From positions 19,162 through 83,161 of the forward strand of contig CAZRWW010000014.1 of assembly GCA_964603725.1 (NCBI GenBank): a stretch of DNA of 64,000 bases, read 5' to 3'. The DNA comes from CAZDKK01 sp964603725 (GTDB lineage: Bacteria > Eisenbacteria > RBG-16-71-46 > CAIMUX01 > WJJG01). A model generated the notes under the pieces. That model saw only the letters and a list, made by a program, of their open reading frames with translations. It was not told where the DNA came from and did no database searches. The translations under genes and the position numbers were made by a program. Shown in pieces: positions 25,741 through 34,470 of the stretch; position 1 is the stretch's first letter; every line of letters begins with the position of its first letter.

Positions 25741-26003
25741 TGGCCCTGCCAGCGCCCAACCCGACGACGGGCGAGGTGACGCTCACCTTCGAGCGTGGCG
25801 GATCTCAACCACTCGACGCGGAGGTCCTCGACACCCAGGGCCGGGTGATCCGCCGGCTCGCGGTCACCGCCCCGGAGGGTCTGGGACTCATCCGGTGGGA
25901 CGGGCGCGTCGAGGGTGGGCTGCCGGCTGCGGCGGGGACCTACTACCTGCGTCTGCGCTCCGGGAGCGCGACGGCCGCGCGACCGCTCGTTCTGCTGCGC
26001 TGA
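25741..26003 (+). pseudogene. Orphan FlgD-like Ig C-terminal sorting domain
   Basis: From about 25741 the plus strand encodes ALPAPNPTTGEVTLTFE, AEVLDTQGRVIRRLAV and AAAGTYYLRLRSGSATA, ending ARPLVLLR and a stop. This is the complete C-terminal FlgD-like Ig domain found at the ends of exported proteins elsewhere in this window, but the body of the host protein is absent. It starts exactly where the CHAT fragment of the other strand begins, which marks a rearrangement joint. Confidence 0.78.
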
Positions 26004-26139
26004 TGCGCCTCTCGCCTCTGATAGCGCCAGCGGGGCAGGATCTCCGCGTGCCAAGTGATGTCGGGCGCATGGCAAGATCCCCGCGCGATCGCTCTTTCGG
26101 AAGGCACAGGCCATGGGAATGGGCAGGTGTCCCGCTGCA

Positions 26140-27249
26140 CTATCGCACGAGGATCAGCCTTCCCCGATACTCCTCGGCCCCGCACACCACGCGGTGGAAG
26201 TAGGCGCCGGTCGCCGCAGGCTGGCCGCCCGTCTCCGTGCGGTCCCACACCGCCCGAAAGATGCCCGCTCCCTGAGGCCGGTCGACGAGCTGTCTCACCA
26301 GTCGGCCCTCCGCATCCAGGATCGAGATCCGCAGCCGCGATCCGGCCAAGTGCGCGGGTACGCGGTAGGCCAGAGTAACGCTGGCGAGCGCCGGACTCGG
26401 AGCTGCCCAGGCCTGGAGCGGGCCGTGGGCTGAAAGCCGAGTCTCCAGGTCCGGAACGCCCGTGACGTCGGCGCAGCCAATGGGCAGCGCCCCGATCTGG
26501 CCGCACTCCGGGTTGTTCTCGGCTGCGCATGGCGACGTGTTGAAGAGCGCGAGATCGCCCGCCGGCAGATCGCAGAAGAGGGGATCCAGGGAGATGTTTC
26601 CGTTGATGCCCGCATAGCCCTCGAGGCCACCCGTGTAGTCACCGCCCGCATTGCCCCAGACATCGCAGCAGGACGCACTGGCCTGGCTCGCCTGAGTACA
26701 GTGCACGCCATTGCCAACGAGGTTGCTGGCCACAATGCAATGCTCGAGCGTCAGGCTGGATGAGCTGCGAGCGCAAGCACCCGCCCCGAGGTAGGCCTGG
26801 TTGGCGGCCAGTGTGCAACCTTCGAGCGCTGGCGAGGAGCTGTAGTAAGCATAGAGCCCCCCGCCCATGTTCGTCGCCGTCGAGCGCGTCAGCACGCAAT
26901 GGATCAGACGAGGGGAGGCCTCGATGCAGGAGACCGCGCCACCGTACAACTGATAGCCGCCGGCGATCGTGATGTCGCGCAGTTCGACGTCGGCGTCGAT
27001 CGCAAAGCCGCGGTGGGGTTCTTGCGCCGTGCCCTGGCAGTCGATGATGCAGGCGGACGGATCGCCGCCGGCGGAACGGATGATCACTGATTTGCCGAGG
27101 GTGAGCACATCCCGGTTGCCTTCGCCGGTGTAGACGCCGTCCGCGAGGACGATCGTGACGCCACTCCAGGCCGCATCCAGAGCGGCCTGAATGGTCGCGT
27201 ACGTGCCGGTGCCATCGGGGCGCACCTGGAAGACGGATTGGCAGCCCAC
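26140..27249 (-). CDS. Parallel beta-helix protein with FlgD-like C-terminal domain, signal peptide lost
   Basis: This frame encodes about 369 residues beginning at a GTG. It carries the typical start of the mature beta-helix family (VRPDGTGTYATIQAALDAA), repeated right-handed beta-helix turns with NxxxxxGGG patterns (ATNMGGGLYAYYSSSPALEGCTL cut into coils), a DVWGNAGGDYTG motif and a FlgD-like Ig tail (RISILDAEGRLVRQL, GAYFHRVVCGAEEY, ending RGRLILVR). No signal peptide precedes it: upstream sequence belongs, out of frame, to another beta-helix gene. The intact relative at 42779 has a signal peptide directly before the equivalent VHPDGTGDYPTIQ. It is probably not exported as it stands. Confidence 0.75.
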   Translation of the reverse strand: MGCQSVFQVRPDGTGTYATIQAALDAAWSGVTIVLADGVYTGEGNRDVLTLGKSVIIRSAGGDPSACIIDCQGTAQEPHRGFAIDADVELRDITIAGGYQLYGGAVSCIEASPRLIHCVLTRSTATNMGGGLYAYYSSSPALEGCTLAANQAYLGAGACARSSSSLTLEHCIVASNLVGNGVHCTQASQASASCCDVWGNAGGDYTGGLEGYAGINGNISLDPLFCDLPAGDLALFNTSPCAAENNPECGQIGALPIGCADVTGVPDLETRLSAHGPLQAWAAPSPALASVTLAYRVPAHLAGSRLRISILDAEGRLVRQLVDRPQGAGIFRAVWDRTETGGQPAATGAYFHRVVCGAEEYRGRLILVR

Positions 27250-28211
27250 CAGCTGCTGCTCGATTCGGCAGAATTCCGTGTCACCACGTTTCGCCGCGCG
27301 GCGCCGGCCAGGAGGCAGATGCCACCCCCGCGCACATCGCCGTCACCCGAGCTCGTGCAGCAGTTCAGCTCCACCCAGTTGTCCCGCACCTCACAGGTGG
27401 CGTAGATGCCGCCGCCCGCAGCAGAGCTTTCCCCGGTGGCCTTGTTCCGGAACACCGTGTTGCCCTCGATCACGCAATCCTCCGGGCGGAGTGTTTCTGC
27501 ATAGATGCCGCCGCCGCGCGCGTTGACGACGAAATCGTAGTTCGACACCGAGTTGTCGCTCAGCGTGTTACCTTTGATGACCGCAGGAATCGGGAGCGTG
27601 GCTGTGGCGCACAGGCAGATCCCTCCGCCCAGACCGGTGTTGGTCTCCGGACTGGTCACGCTCGCGTTGTTGCCCCTGATGATGTTCCCCTCGATCCACG
27701 GGGACGAGGCGCCGGAAGCGAAGATGCCCCCGGCGCAGCCCTGGGCGTATCCGGGCAGCTTGTTATCCCGAATGATGTTGTGGCGAATGATCGGCGAGCC
27801 CGAGAGGATCTCGATGCCGCGGCGGTTCGCGTACTCGCCATTGTCGGCGCCCGTGATGGTGAACCCGTCGATGATCAGGCTGCGTCCCTCTCCGTTCTGG
27901 ATCCGGATGGTCGGAGCGTCAGACGCGCCAAAGATGGTGGTCGCCGCGGGACCCTGTTCGGCCAGCAGCAGGATTTCCTTGCCGCCCAAGTCCAGGTTCT
28001 CCGTATAGGTTCCGGGTCGCACCAGCACGGTGTCGCCCGAAGTGGCCATGTTGATGCCGGCTGAGACGGTGGGCGCCTGATCAGGAACGATGATGGTGGC
28101 GGCCATGACCGGTGGAACGATGATGGTCGCCAGGATGGCGCTGATGACGATGCAGACGAAGGTGCTGTTCAGGACGAAAGGCGAACTTGAACGCAGGCCA
28201 GCGTTGCACAT
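27084..28211 (-). CDS. Secreted parallel beta-helix protein, C-terminally broken
   Basis: ATG 28211 is preceded by GGAGGAG. The product has a signal peptide (about residues 1-37, ending PPVMA) and a right-handed beta-helix of NosD/Beta_helix type (VRPGTYTENLDLGGKEILLL, IIDGFTITGADNGEYANRRGIEIL split in turns, GNTLSDNSVSNY). It is coherent until about 27255 (RNVVTRNSAE). After that the frame reads an arginine/serine-rich shadow of the next beta-helix gene to a stop at 27084. The last about 57 residues are therefore not native, and no sorting domain is attached. Confidence 0.75.
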   Translation of the reverse strand: MCNAGLRSSSPFVLNSTFVCIVISAILATIIVPPVMAATIIVPDQAPTVSAGINMATSGDTVLVRPGTYTENLDLGGKEILLLAEQGPAATTIFGASDAPTIRIQNGEGRSLIIDGFTITGADNGEYANRRGIEILSGSPIIRHNIIRDNKLPGYAQGCAGGIFASGASSPWIEGNIIRGNNASVTSPETNTGLGGGICLCATATLPIPAVIKGNTLSDNSVSNYDFVVNARGGGIYAETLRPEDCVIEGNTVFRNKATGESSAAGGGIYATCEVRDNWVELNCCTSSGDGDVRGGGICLLAGAARRNVVTRNSAESSSSWWAANPSSRCAPMAPARTRPFRPLWMRPGVASRSSSRTASTPAKATGMCSPSANQ

Positions 28212-28911
28212 GACGCTCTCCTCCATCGGCCGCGCAGAACTCCAGGTAGCGCTGTGTGGGTCCTTCGGCACGTGCTGCCGATACCTTCTCCGTCACTGCC
28301 TGAAGCGAACTGGAACTCCAGCCGAATAAAAGGATAGCACTGACAGGACTATACGGCAAGGGGGCCAAGGGCATGCGGTCGGGATACTCCAGGTCGGCGA
28401 TGACGCGCGCGATGCGAAGTCCCCTCCGCGGGCGCTCCCTGCGGTGACGTCCGCGCAGACACGCCTCAGCTCGCCGCCCATCAAGAAGATGCCGGAGCTG
28501 ACCAGATCCGTGGTCGCCCTCAACAGGGCCGGCGAGGAGGCAGGCGCAGCGTGAGGGGGAACGCCGAGGCGCTCAGGGGAGCGAGGGCAGCGGAACGACC
28601 CCGCGCCTGTGCGGCAGCCGACAACGACGCCGGGCCTGTGCCACGGCTGGTAGGATCGGAGAGGCCGAGACGGCAGTCTGGCCGCCGAGTGAGGCCGGAG
28701 GAGGGTGCTGCTGCGCCCACCGCGCGCTCGCGCCCACCGGGGCACACAACTGGACCATTCGGGAGATCTGACTGTCCTCGGTAGGATCGGGTGGCGAACT
28801 ACTCGCCGACATGCGGCCAGGAGGGGAGGGTGGCGCCGGTGCGCGTTGCCATCGCGGTCTGCTTGCTGTTCCTCTCCGGACTCTCTCGCTCGGCTGCCTT
28901 CGTCTTGTAGA
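28212..28911. other. About 700-base region without an intact gene
   Basis: The space between the beta-helix gene and the hydrolase gene contains only short GC-biased frames. A minus-strand stretch at about 28440-28530 (TTDLVSSGIFLMGGELRRV) reads like natural protein but has no recognisable family, start or continuation. No repeats or RNA genes recognised. Confidence 0.35.
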
Positions 28912-30480
28912 TCAATCGCCCGCCAGCGTCTCCAGGGCCCTGGCGGCGTTCGCGTTCTCCGGATTGAGCTCGAGCGACCGGCGGTAGCTGGCGATCGCCT
29001 TCTCCCGCTGGCCGGTCACCGCATAGGTCTCGCCCAGACTGTCGTGGGCGTTGGCCGACGCGGGGAAGACCTCCGCGTTGAGCTCGAGAACCGCCACCGC
29101 ATCCGTTTCCCGTCCCCACCAGAGCAGAAAGTGGTAGCCCAGCCAGTTGAGAACGGACTCGTCGAAGAGCACCGAATCGGGGTGCGCCGCGCGCAGCTCG
29201 GCGATCGCCGGGCGCGCGGCGGCCACGCCGCGCTCGATCATGAGCTGCACGAGAGCGTCCGGCCGCGGCGGCGGCACCCGGCCGATCCTGCGCTCCACGC
29301 GGGCGATGGCGCCGCCCGCGAGGAGCGACGCGTCGTCGCCCATCGCCACGCGCGCCGCGGCCACCCGCCGCACGTAGGCGTCGCAGAAGATGCGGCAGCC
29401 GCGGGCGATCGCGCGCAGCACGGCCGGGCGGTCCCGGGTGACGGGTCCCCAGTAGCCTGGCACGGCCGAGGTGATGCCAAAGGCGGCGTACGACGTGCAG
29501 TCGCCGTGGTTGTCCGTGTCCGGCAGCAGCAGGTAGGAGTCGCCGTACACCTTGCGGTCGAAGAGGGTGCCGCCCGACTCTCGGTCGCGATCGGCGGGCA
29601 CGAAGCGGGCCTGGAGCACGTGCAGCCAGGGGACCACAAAGCGCTTCTCGTCGTAGTCCGGATGGATGCCCGGCAGGCCGGAGAAGTGCGGCGTGAGGAT
29701 GCCCGAGTCGAAGCTCGCGAAGGCGTCCACGTCGGGATTGCGCATGCAGAGCAGGAGCCCGGCCATGCCGCCCAGGTCGTAGCCGATCACGCCCAGGCGC
29801 TCCGGGTCTACGCAGGCGAACCCGCGCGCGCAAGCCAGCGTGAACTCCAGATCGCGCATCGCGGTCTCCAGGTCGACCACGTTCAGGTTCACGAGCCGGC
29901 TGTGCGTCCCGAGCAGCGGACAGGTGGCCACCACGTAGCCGTGGCTGGCGAGGTGCTCGGCCAGGACGAAGTGGGTCAGGGGCGACTCGTAGTACAACCC
30001 CTGCGCGATCAGCAGCAGCGGAAACGGCCCGGCCCCCGGCCGGGCGTCCCGCGCGGCGGCGGTCGGCTCATCGAGCAGGCGCGCACGGGCCGGCGCGTCC
30101 AGACCGCGGGCGAGGGGAATCGGCAGGGGCAGATCACCATCCGCCGAGTCTGCGCCAACGGAGATCAGGTCGAAGTCCTCGGCCGCCATCCGCGCGTAGT
30201 CGCGGACCTTCAGCATTGAAGCCGCGCCCGCCGCCGCGGGGTACCAGACGTAGACGCGCATCGTACGCCCCGGCGTGCCGTTCGCGCGGGCGGGGTCGGC
30301 GGCTCCGCCGAAGGTCCGCCCGCCGTCGACATGGCTGATGAGCTGGAAGCCCACCGCGTGCGGCCCGGCCTCGAGGCCGACCCAGACGGCGGGGGCGGCG
30401 GCGCGCGCGCAAGGGGTCAGGACCAGCATGACGCACGGAAGCAGAACGGCAAGACCGAGAATCGTGGACCGCGTGAGCAT
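28912..30480 (-). CDS. Secreted alpha/beta-hydrolase (dienelactone hydrolase-like) with C-terminal TPRs
   Basis: ATG 30480 has GGGAGGGGG upstream and is preferred over the longer start at 30513. The 522-residue protein has a signal peptide (about residues 1-27). An alpha/beta-hydrolase domain follows with the strand-turn-helix GVIGYDLGGMAG, in which the nucleophile position is Asp235 rather than Ser or Cys, and a candidate histidine in LLPDTDNHGDC. The last about 90 residues are TPR-like (NAHDSLGETYAVTGQREKAIASYRRSLELNP). Similar exported hydrolases appear among platelet-activating-factor acetylhydrolase/dienelactone hydrolase relatives. Substrate is unknown, and the Asp may mean a different chemistry or loss of activity. 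Confidence 0.72.
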   Translation of the reverse strand: MLTRSTILGLAVLLPCVMLVLTPCARAAAPAVWVGLEAGPHAVGFQLISHVDGGRTFGGAADPARANGTPGRTMRVYVWYPAAAGAASMLKVRDYARMAAEDFDLISVGADSADGDLPLPIPLARGLDAPARARLLDEPTAAARDARPGAGPFPLLLIAQGLYYESPLTHFVLAEHLASHGYVVATCPLLGTHSRLVNLNVVDLETAMRDLEFTLACARGFACVDPERLGVIGYDLGGMAGLLLCMRNPDVDAFASFDSGILTPHFSGLPGIHPDYDEKRFVVPWLHVLQARFVPADRDRESGGTLFDRKVYGDSYLLLPDTDNHGDCTSYAAFGITSAVPGYWGPVTRDRPAVLRAIARGCRIFCDAYVRRVAAARVAMGDDASLLAGGAIARVERRIGRVPPPRPDALVQLMIERGVAAARPAIAELRAAHPDSVLFDESVLNWLGYHFLLWWGRETDAVAVLELNAEVFPASANAHDSLGETYAVTGQREKAIASYRRSLELNPENANAARALETLAGD

Positions 30481-30674
30481 GGAGCCCCCTCCCGTTCGGG
30501 TGATCGAATGCACGGGGGGCGCAGGAGAAGCATGGCACCGGGAGGGGGGTTCGTCAATGCCCGCGCGCCCGTGGTCGCAGGCGTGATTGTCCGCCGGGGC
30601 CGGGCCTCATCCGTCAGTCGCTATGCGAACGGCCATGGGTGAAGTGTGCTCGAAAAAGGCGCCGTGCCGGCCTG

Positions 30675-31110
30675 ATGCCCACGGGCAGCGTGGGCACGCC
30701 GGGATTCGCACACGCGCTGGCGATCTCCCGGGAGCATCTCTGCGTCGCGTGCGGCTCCGATGGCCTTCAGGTGGTCGCAATCGCGGATCCAGGCCACCCC
30801 CAGGTCACTGGGCGCGTGGACACCGGTGGAATAGCATACGGCGTGGCGGTCACGGGCAACCATGCGTTGGTGGTGGACTATGGGAGGCGTCTCCATCGCG
30901 GGCAACATTGCCTATGCCGTGGATGAGCTCCTGGGCCTGTGCGTGATCGACATCACGGATCCCCGGCACCCGAGGATCACGGGCGGTGCACAGGTTTCCG
31001 ATGCCTGCACGGGGATATGCGCCACGGACGAGTGCCTCTGCCTGACGACCCTCGCCCTCGAGGGGACTGGATCGGGCCTGGTCGTATTGCCGGTGCAGTG
31101 CGACCATTGA
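30675..31110 (+). pseudogene. LVIVD-repeat propeller remnant
   Basis: Two overlapping frames encode LVIVD-type blades: AISREHLCVACGSDGLQVVAIADPG and HPQVTGRVDTGGIAYGVAV (cut here) in the first, then GNIAYAVDELLGLCVIDITDP and RHPRITGGAQVSDACTGICA after a frame change near 30880. It lacks a signal peptide, a credible start and a sorting domain. It resembles the blades of the intact protein at 34471-36795 (GLLVIDITDPANPTQVGS). It is best read as a leftover of a related gene. Confidence 0.7.
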
Positions 31111-31271
31111 ACGGTCGGCCGCCGGAAGACGTCATGGCCTTCGATCCCGGGTGTCCGGCGTGGGAGGGCTTCCGCCCCCCAGCCGTACCCCGCAACTCGG
31201 GCACCCCCTCCACCCGGGCACGGTCTCCTCACGGTCAAGCGACTTGGGTTCCTTTTCCCGGGGAGGGAACG

Positions 31272-32453
31272 ATGAACGTAAGGTGGATAGCCCTCTTCGC
31301 GCTGGTCGCGTGTCCGGCCCTTGCGAACGCCGGCCTGCCGGACGCGGTCCGGATCCCCAATGGGCCCCAGCCCGCCGAGGGCGTCACGCGCCTTGATCTC
31401 GAAGAACTGTGGCGCGCCGGCGGCCTGAACGGCGACCTGCTCTTCGGCTTGATCGCCGACGTCGCCGCCGACGCGGCCGGCAACGTCTATGTCCTCGACA
31501 ACCAGCTCTGCCAGGTGCGGGTGTTCTCGCCCCGGGGCGAGCACCTGCGCGACCTGAGCCGCCAGGGCGAGGGACCGGGTGAGATCCAGCAGCCAGCGGG
31601 TCTGGTGATGCTGCCGGACGAGACGCTGGGCATCATCATGGGATATCCGGGCAAGATCGTCCGGATGAAGCTCGACGGCACGCCGGTGGGCAGTCTCTTT
31701 CCCACCGGGGACCCGGCCAAGGGCGGCTACGCCGTGCTGCGGGAGGTGCGTTTCCGTGACGGCACCCTGGTGGCCTGCGGCGCGTCCGTTTCGTTCGGCA
31801 CCAACGGCACGGGCGCGAACAACCGCTTCATGTCGCTCAGCGATCTCGACTGCCAGAGCCCGCGCCGCTTCCTGGAGCGATCCGCTCCCCTGCAGCTCGC
31901 CGCCCGCAAGTTTGTCGAGGTCGACGACTACTACGTGATCGGCCGCTGGGATCTGGCTCCCGACGGCCGCATCTATGCCGCTGCCGAGCGCGACCGCTAC
32001 GAGATCTCCGTCTATGACCGCGCGGGCGAGCTCGTTCAGGTCATCGAGCGCTCATATGAGCCGCGCAAGCGCACGCAGGCGGAGAAGGACCGCGTGGGAC
32101 TGGACACGATCGTCATGGTCAACGGCGAGGCGGTCCAGTTCGAGCGCTTCATCGAGGAGCACGACGAGTGCATCCGCCGCTTGGTCTCTGCCGCGGACGG
32201 CTCGATCTGGGTGCTGAGCCCGCACGGCGCGACCAACCAGCCGGAAGGCGTCCTCGAGACGTGGGACGTCTTCGACGCCAGCGGCCGCTTCCGCCGGCAG
32301 GTGGCCGTGCCGCTGGGCCACGAGATGCGCTCGGGCGTCACCTTCTTCCCCGCCCGCGACCTGCTGGTCGCGGTCAAGGGCGGCGGCGACCAGCCGGCGG
32401 AAGAAGAAGCGGAGGTCGAGCCGCTGGAAGTGATCTGCTATCGCATGCGGTAG
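31272..32453 (+). CDS. Exported 6-bladed beta-propeller protein (paralog of the 23956 gene product)
   Basis: ATG 31272 follows GGGAGGGAAC. The 393-residue protein has a clean signal peptide (about residues 1-20, ending LANA) and NHL-like blades (DAAGNVYVLDNQLCQVRVF, RQGEGPGEIQQPAGLVML, PDGRIYAAAERDRYEISVY). It matches the product of 23956-25260 blade for blade, indicating duplication; about 6 kb of decayed genes now separates the two. It has no FlgD-like tail. A periplasmic ligand-binding or scaffold role is an inference. Confidence 0.8.
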   Translation: MNVRWIALFALVACPALANAGLPDAVRIPNGPQPAEGVTRLDLEELWRAGGLNGDLLFGLIADVAADAAGNVYVLDNQLCQVRVFSPRGEHLRDLSRQGEGPGEIQQPAGLVMLPDETLGIIMGYPGKIVRMKLDGTPVGSLFPTGDPAKGGYAVLREVRFRDGTLVACGASVSFGTNGTGANNRFMSLSDLDCQSPRRFLERSAPLQLAARKFVEVDDYYVIGRWDLAPDGRIYAAAERDRYEISVYDRAGELVQVIERSYEPRKRTQAEKDRVGLDTIVMVNGEAVQFERFIEEHDECIRRLVSAADGSIWVLSPHGATNQPEGVLETWDVFDASGRFRRQVAVPLGHEMRSGVTFFPARDLLVAVKGGGDQPAEEEAEVEPLEVICYRMR

Positions 32454-32538
32454 CGACCAGCGAGTGGGGGAGGTGGCGAACACCCAGTCATCGCTGACCA
32501 GCGCCGCCATCCGCGCGCGCCGTGTCCGCGGGGGTGGT

Positions 32539-33087
32539 TCATTCGCAGGGGATCACGGTGGCCGGGGCGCCGGGCGATCCCCTGTCAATCACCAACCCGA
32601 TCACGGCACCCAGCATGGTGCCCCCGAGGGCCCCGACGATGGGCATCACGATCTCTGTCCCTATGTTTATGCTCATACTGTGATTGTCCTTCACCGCCTC
32701 CTGCCCGAGGTGCGCGCCGAGCGCGCCTCCGGCCACGGCACCCAGCAGAACGAGGGGCAGGGTGGCCTTCCTGCTTCCCCCCTTCCCCAGACGCAGGCTG
32801 CGGACCTCGGTGATGGGCCGAAGCAGCAGCACGTCTCGCCCGTAGGGCCGGGCCTTGCGCAACACCAGGGTGTCGGCCCGCAGCGTCACGAAGGCGCCGC
32901 GCAGCTCGGTGTCATCCCGCAGCAGGAGCGAGAGCCGTGTGCCCGGGTTCAGCGTCGCCACGGCCTCCCGGCAAGGATTGCACACGCTCGTTTCGGGCTC
33001 GACCGGCGCGGCCTGAGCGGCGAGAGGTCGCGACCCCGGAACGGCCAGAGCCAGGCCCGAGATCAGAATCACCAGAAACAGCGTCAT
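32539..33087 (-). CDS. Small secreted/membrane protein with Gly-zipper-like helices
   Basis: ATG 33087 is preceded by GGGAGGACG. The 182-residue product has a signal peptide (about residues 1-24), a CNPC pair shortly after it, a beta-rich middle with an LSm-like pattern (RLSLLLRDDTELRGAFVTLRADTLVLRK split into strands), and two glycine-rich hydrophobic helices (LVLLGAVAGGALGAHLG and IVGALGGTMLGAVIGLVID). No family name can be given. Similar layouts occur in exported proteins of unknown function in FCB-group genomes. Confidence 0.6.
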   Translation of the reverse strand: MTLFLVILISGLALAVPGSRPLAAQAAPVEPETSVCNPCREAVATLNPGTRLSLLLRDDTELRGAFVTLRADTLVLRKARPYGRDVLLLRPITEVRSLRLGKGGSRKATLPLVLLGAVAGGALGAHLGQEAVKDNHSMSINIGTEIVMPIVGALGGTMLGAVIGLVIDRGSPGAPATVIPCE

Positions 33088-33294
33088 GGCTGCGTCCTCC
33101 CCGTTGAATTCAGGCAGGGTGAACGCAAGGGCCGTGCCGGCAAGAGCCGATGATGGTCGGGCTCCAAGGCGTTGTGCGTGAGTATGTTGGCTCACCTGTT
33201 CGGGACCGGCGCCGTGGCCGGCACGGCGGACTGACGCCTCGCGTGGACAGCGCGTGTATGGCAGCGAAGACAAGCCGTCGCTGCCCGCGAACGC

Positions 33295-34122
33295 CTAGCC
33301 GCGCCTGTCCAGTCTCCACTCCTCCATCACGCGGAAGGGCGGGCGGCCGAGGCGCGCGAACAGGGCGCGGGCCGCGGCGTTGTTCGATCCGGTCCCGTCG
33401 TGGTAGATCTTCCCGCCCATTGCCTTCAGGCAGCGCAGGGCGTGCAACATGGTCTCCCCGCCGAACCCGCGGCCACGGAAGTCCGGCAGCACCCCCAGGT
33501 AGTGAATCGTCGACCATCCGTCGCTGGGATACGACCGGAGCGCGAGGATCGCTGCGGGAACGCCCTCGCACATGCCGATCTGAATGCGATCGGGGGCCGT
33601 GGCCGTTCCCTCCTCCTCAAGCAGGGCCTTCAGGAACCCCAGAGCATCGTCGTCAGCATGGGACGCCGGATCGCCCTCGCTGGCTCGGCGCAGGAGATCG
33701 GCCGCGCGGGCCAGTTCTCGCTGGTCGTCCACGTCGATCGGGTTCCACGCGAGCGTGGGGACAATCCGGCCCGCCTCCAACGCCGCGATCGCCTCTTCGA
33801 GGTCGAGGTTGTATTCGACGCGCCCCTCACCCTGCCTGAAGCCGCGCGCGACGAGCGAGTCGCGGTGCAGCGCGGCGCGGGCCGCTGTCAGGGCCTCGGC
33901 GACCCCCTCATTGGCAGTGATCACGCGGCTGTCGATGTAGGTCGCACCATTCTGTTCGCACTCGGCGATGCTGCCTTCAATCGCGTCGTTCCAGGGCCGG
34001 CGGTCCGGCAGGCCATCGACGCCCTTCTGCCAGGAAACGACAATAGCCCAGGCTTCGCCGTCCTCTTGGAAGACGCTGAGCCGGACGCAGACAACTCCCT
34101 GCTCGTTCGCAAGCTGGTTCAT
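33295..34122 (-). CDS. GNAT-family N-acetyltransferase
   Basis: ATG 34122 follows CAGGAG. The 275-residue protein has an N-terminal domain of about 140 residues and a C-terminal GNAT fold with the acetyl-CoA loop LGVLPDFRGRGFGGETM, the preceding strand (PSDGWSTIHYLG) and the typical late motif GSNNAAARALFARLG. It transfers an acetyl group to an unknown amine. It is monocistronic; a short leader frame with a very strong ribosome site lies upstream at 34186-34254. Confidence 0.85.
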   Translation of the reverse strand: MNQLANEQGVVCVRLSVFQEDGEAWAIVVSWQKGVDGLPDRRPWNDAIEGSIAECEQNGATYIDSRVITANEGVAEALTAARAALHRDSLVARGFRQGEGRVEYNLDLEEAIAALEAGRIVPTLAWNPIDVDDQRELARAADLLRRASEGDPASHADDDALGFLKALLEEEGTATAPDRIQIGMCEGVPAAILALRSYPSDGWSTIHYLGVLPDFRGRGFGGETMLHALRCLKAMGGKIYHDGTGSNNAAARALFARLGRPPFRVMEEWRLDRRG

Positions 34123-34470
34123 TCATGACTCCTGTGGATCTCGGTCTGACGCCGTGAACCGCGGGGACAGGAATCGTGCACGCGCTCAGCCGAGAGCGGA
34201 TGAGGCGACCCGATTCGATTCCGCGGTGTGGTTCCACCCTTGATTCCTGGACATGAAGCGGATCACCTCCTTCCGGTCGCGTGGTATGCGTCGCGGGACC
34301 GGCGCGTTGTGGCGCTTGCTGGCAGTATACATCATCTGATCGTGGATCACACCCGCATCCCCGCTCAGGTTGTCCTTCATGGGCTGCTTTCCGCGAACTG
34401 CATGCGGGCGCGTGGACGTGGTAGAATGAGACAGAGCTGCCCACGCCAGTCGCGACGAAGGAGGCCGCCC
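34123..34470. promoter_or_regulatory. Divergent intergenic region between GNAT and LVIVD genes
   Basis: This 348-base spacer must hold both promoters. A TAGAAT sequence at about 34421-34426 is a possible -10 for the plus-strand gene, with no good -35. On the minus strand it contains an exact 13-base copy of the Shine-Dalgarno complement of 16S rRNA (34260-34272) before a short frame. No RNA gene was recognised. Confidence 0.35.
34186..34254 (-). CDS. Possible 22-codon leader ORF
   Basis: On the minus strand AAGGAGGTGATCC (34272-34260) is fully complementary to the 16S rRNA 3' tail and ends five bases before an ATG at 34254. The frame encodes 22 residues (MSRNQGWNHTAESNRVASS and three more) and stops 63 bases before the GNAT gene. 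An upstream in-frame ATG at 34380 would make 64 residues. There is no family match by eye; a leader peptide or a chance match are both possible. Confidence 0.3.
   Translation of the reverse strand: MSRNQGWNHTAESNRVASSALG

Noticed and set aside
34200..34270. Possible tRNA or rRNA 3' end, because of GATTCGATTCC and GGATCACCTCCTT
   Set aside because: No cloverleaf can be formed around the first, and the second has no 16S sequence upstream; it reads as a Shine-Dalgarno on the other strand.
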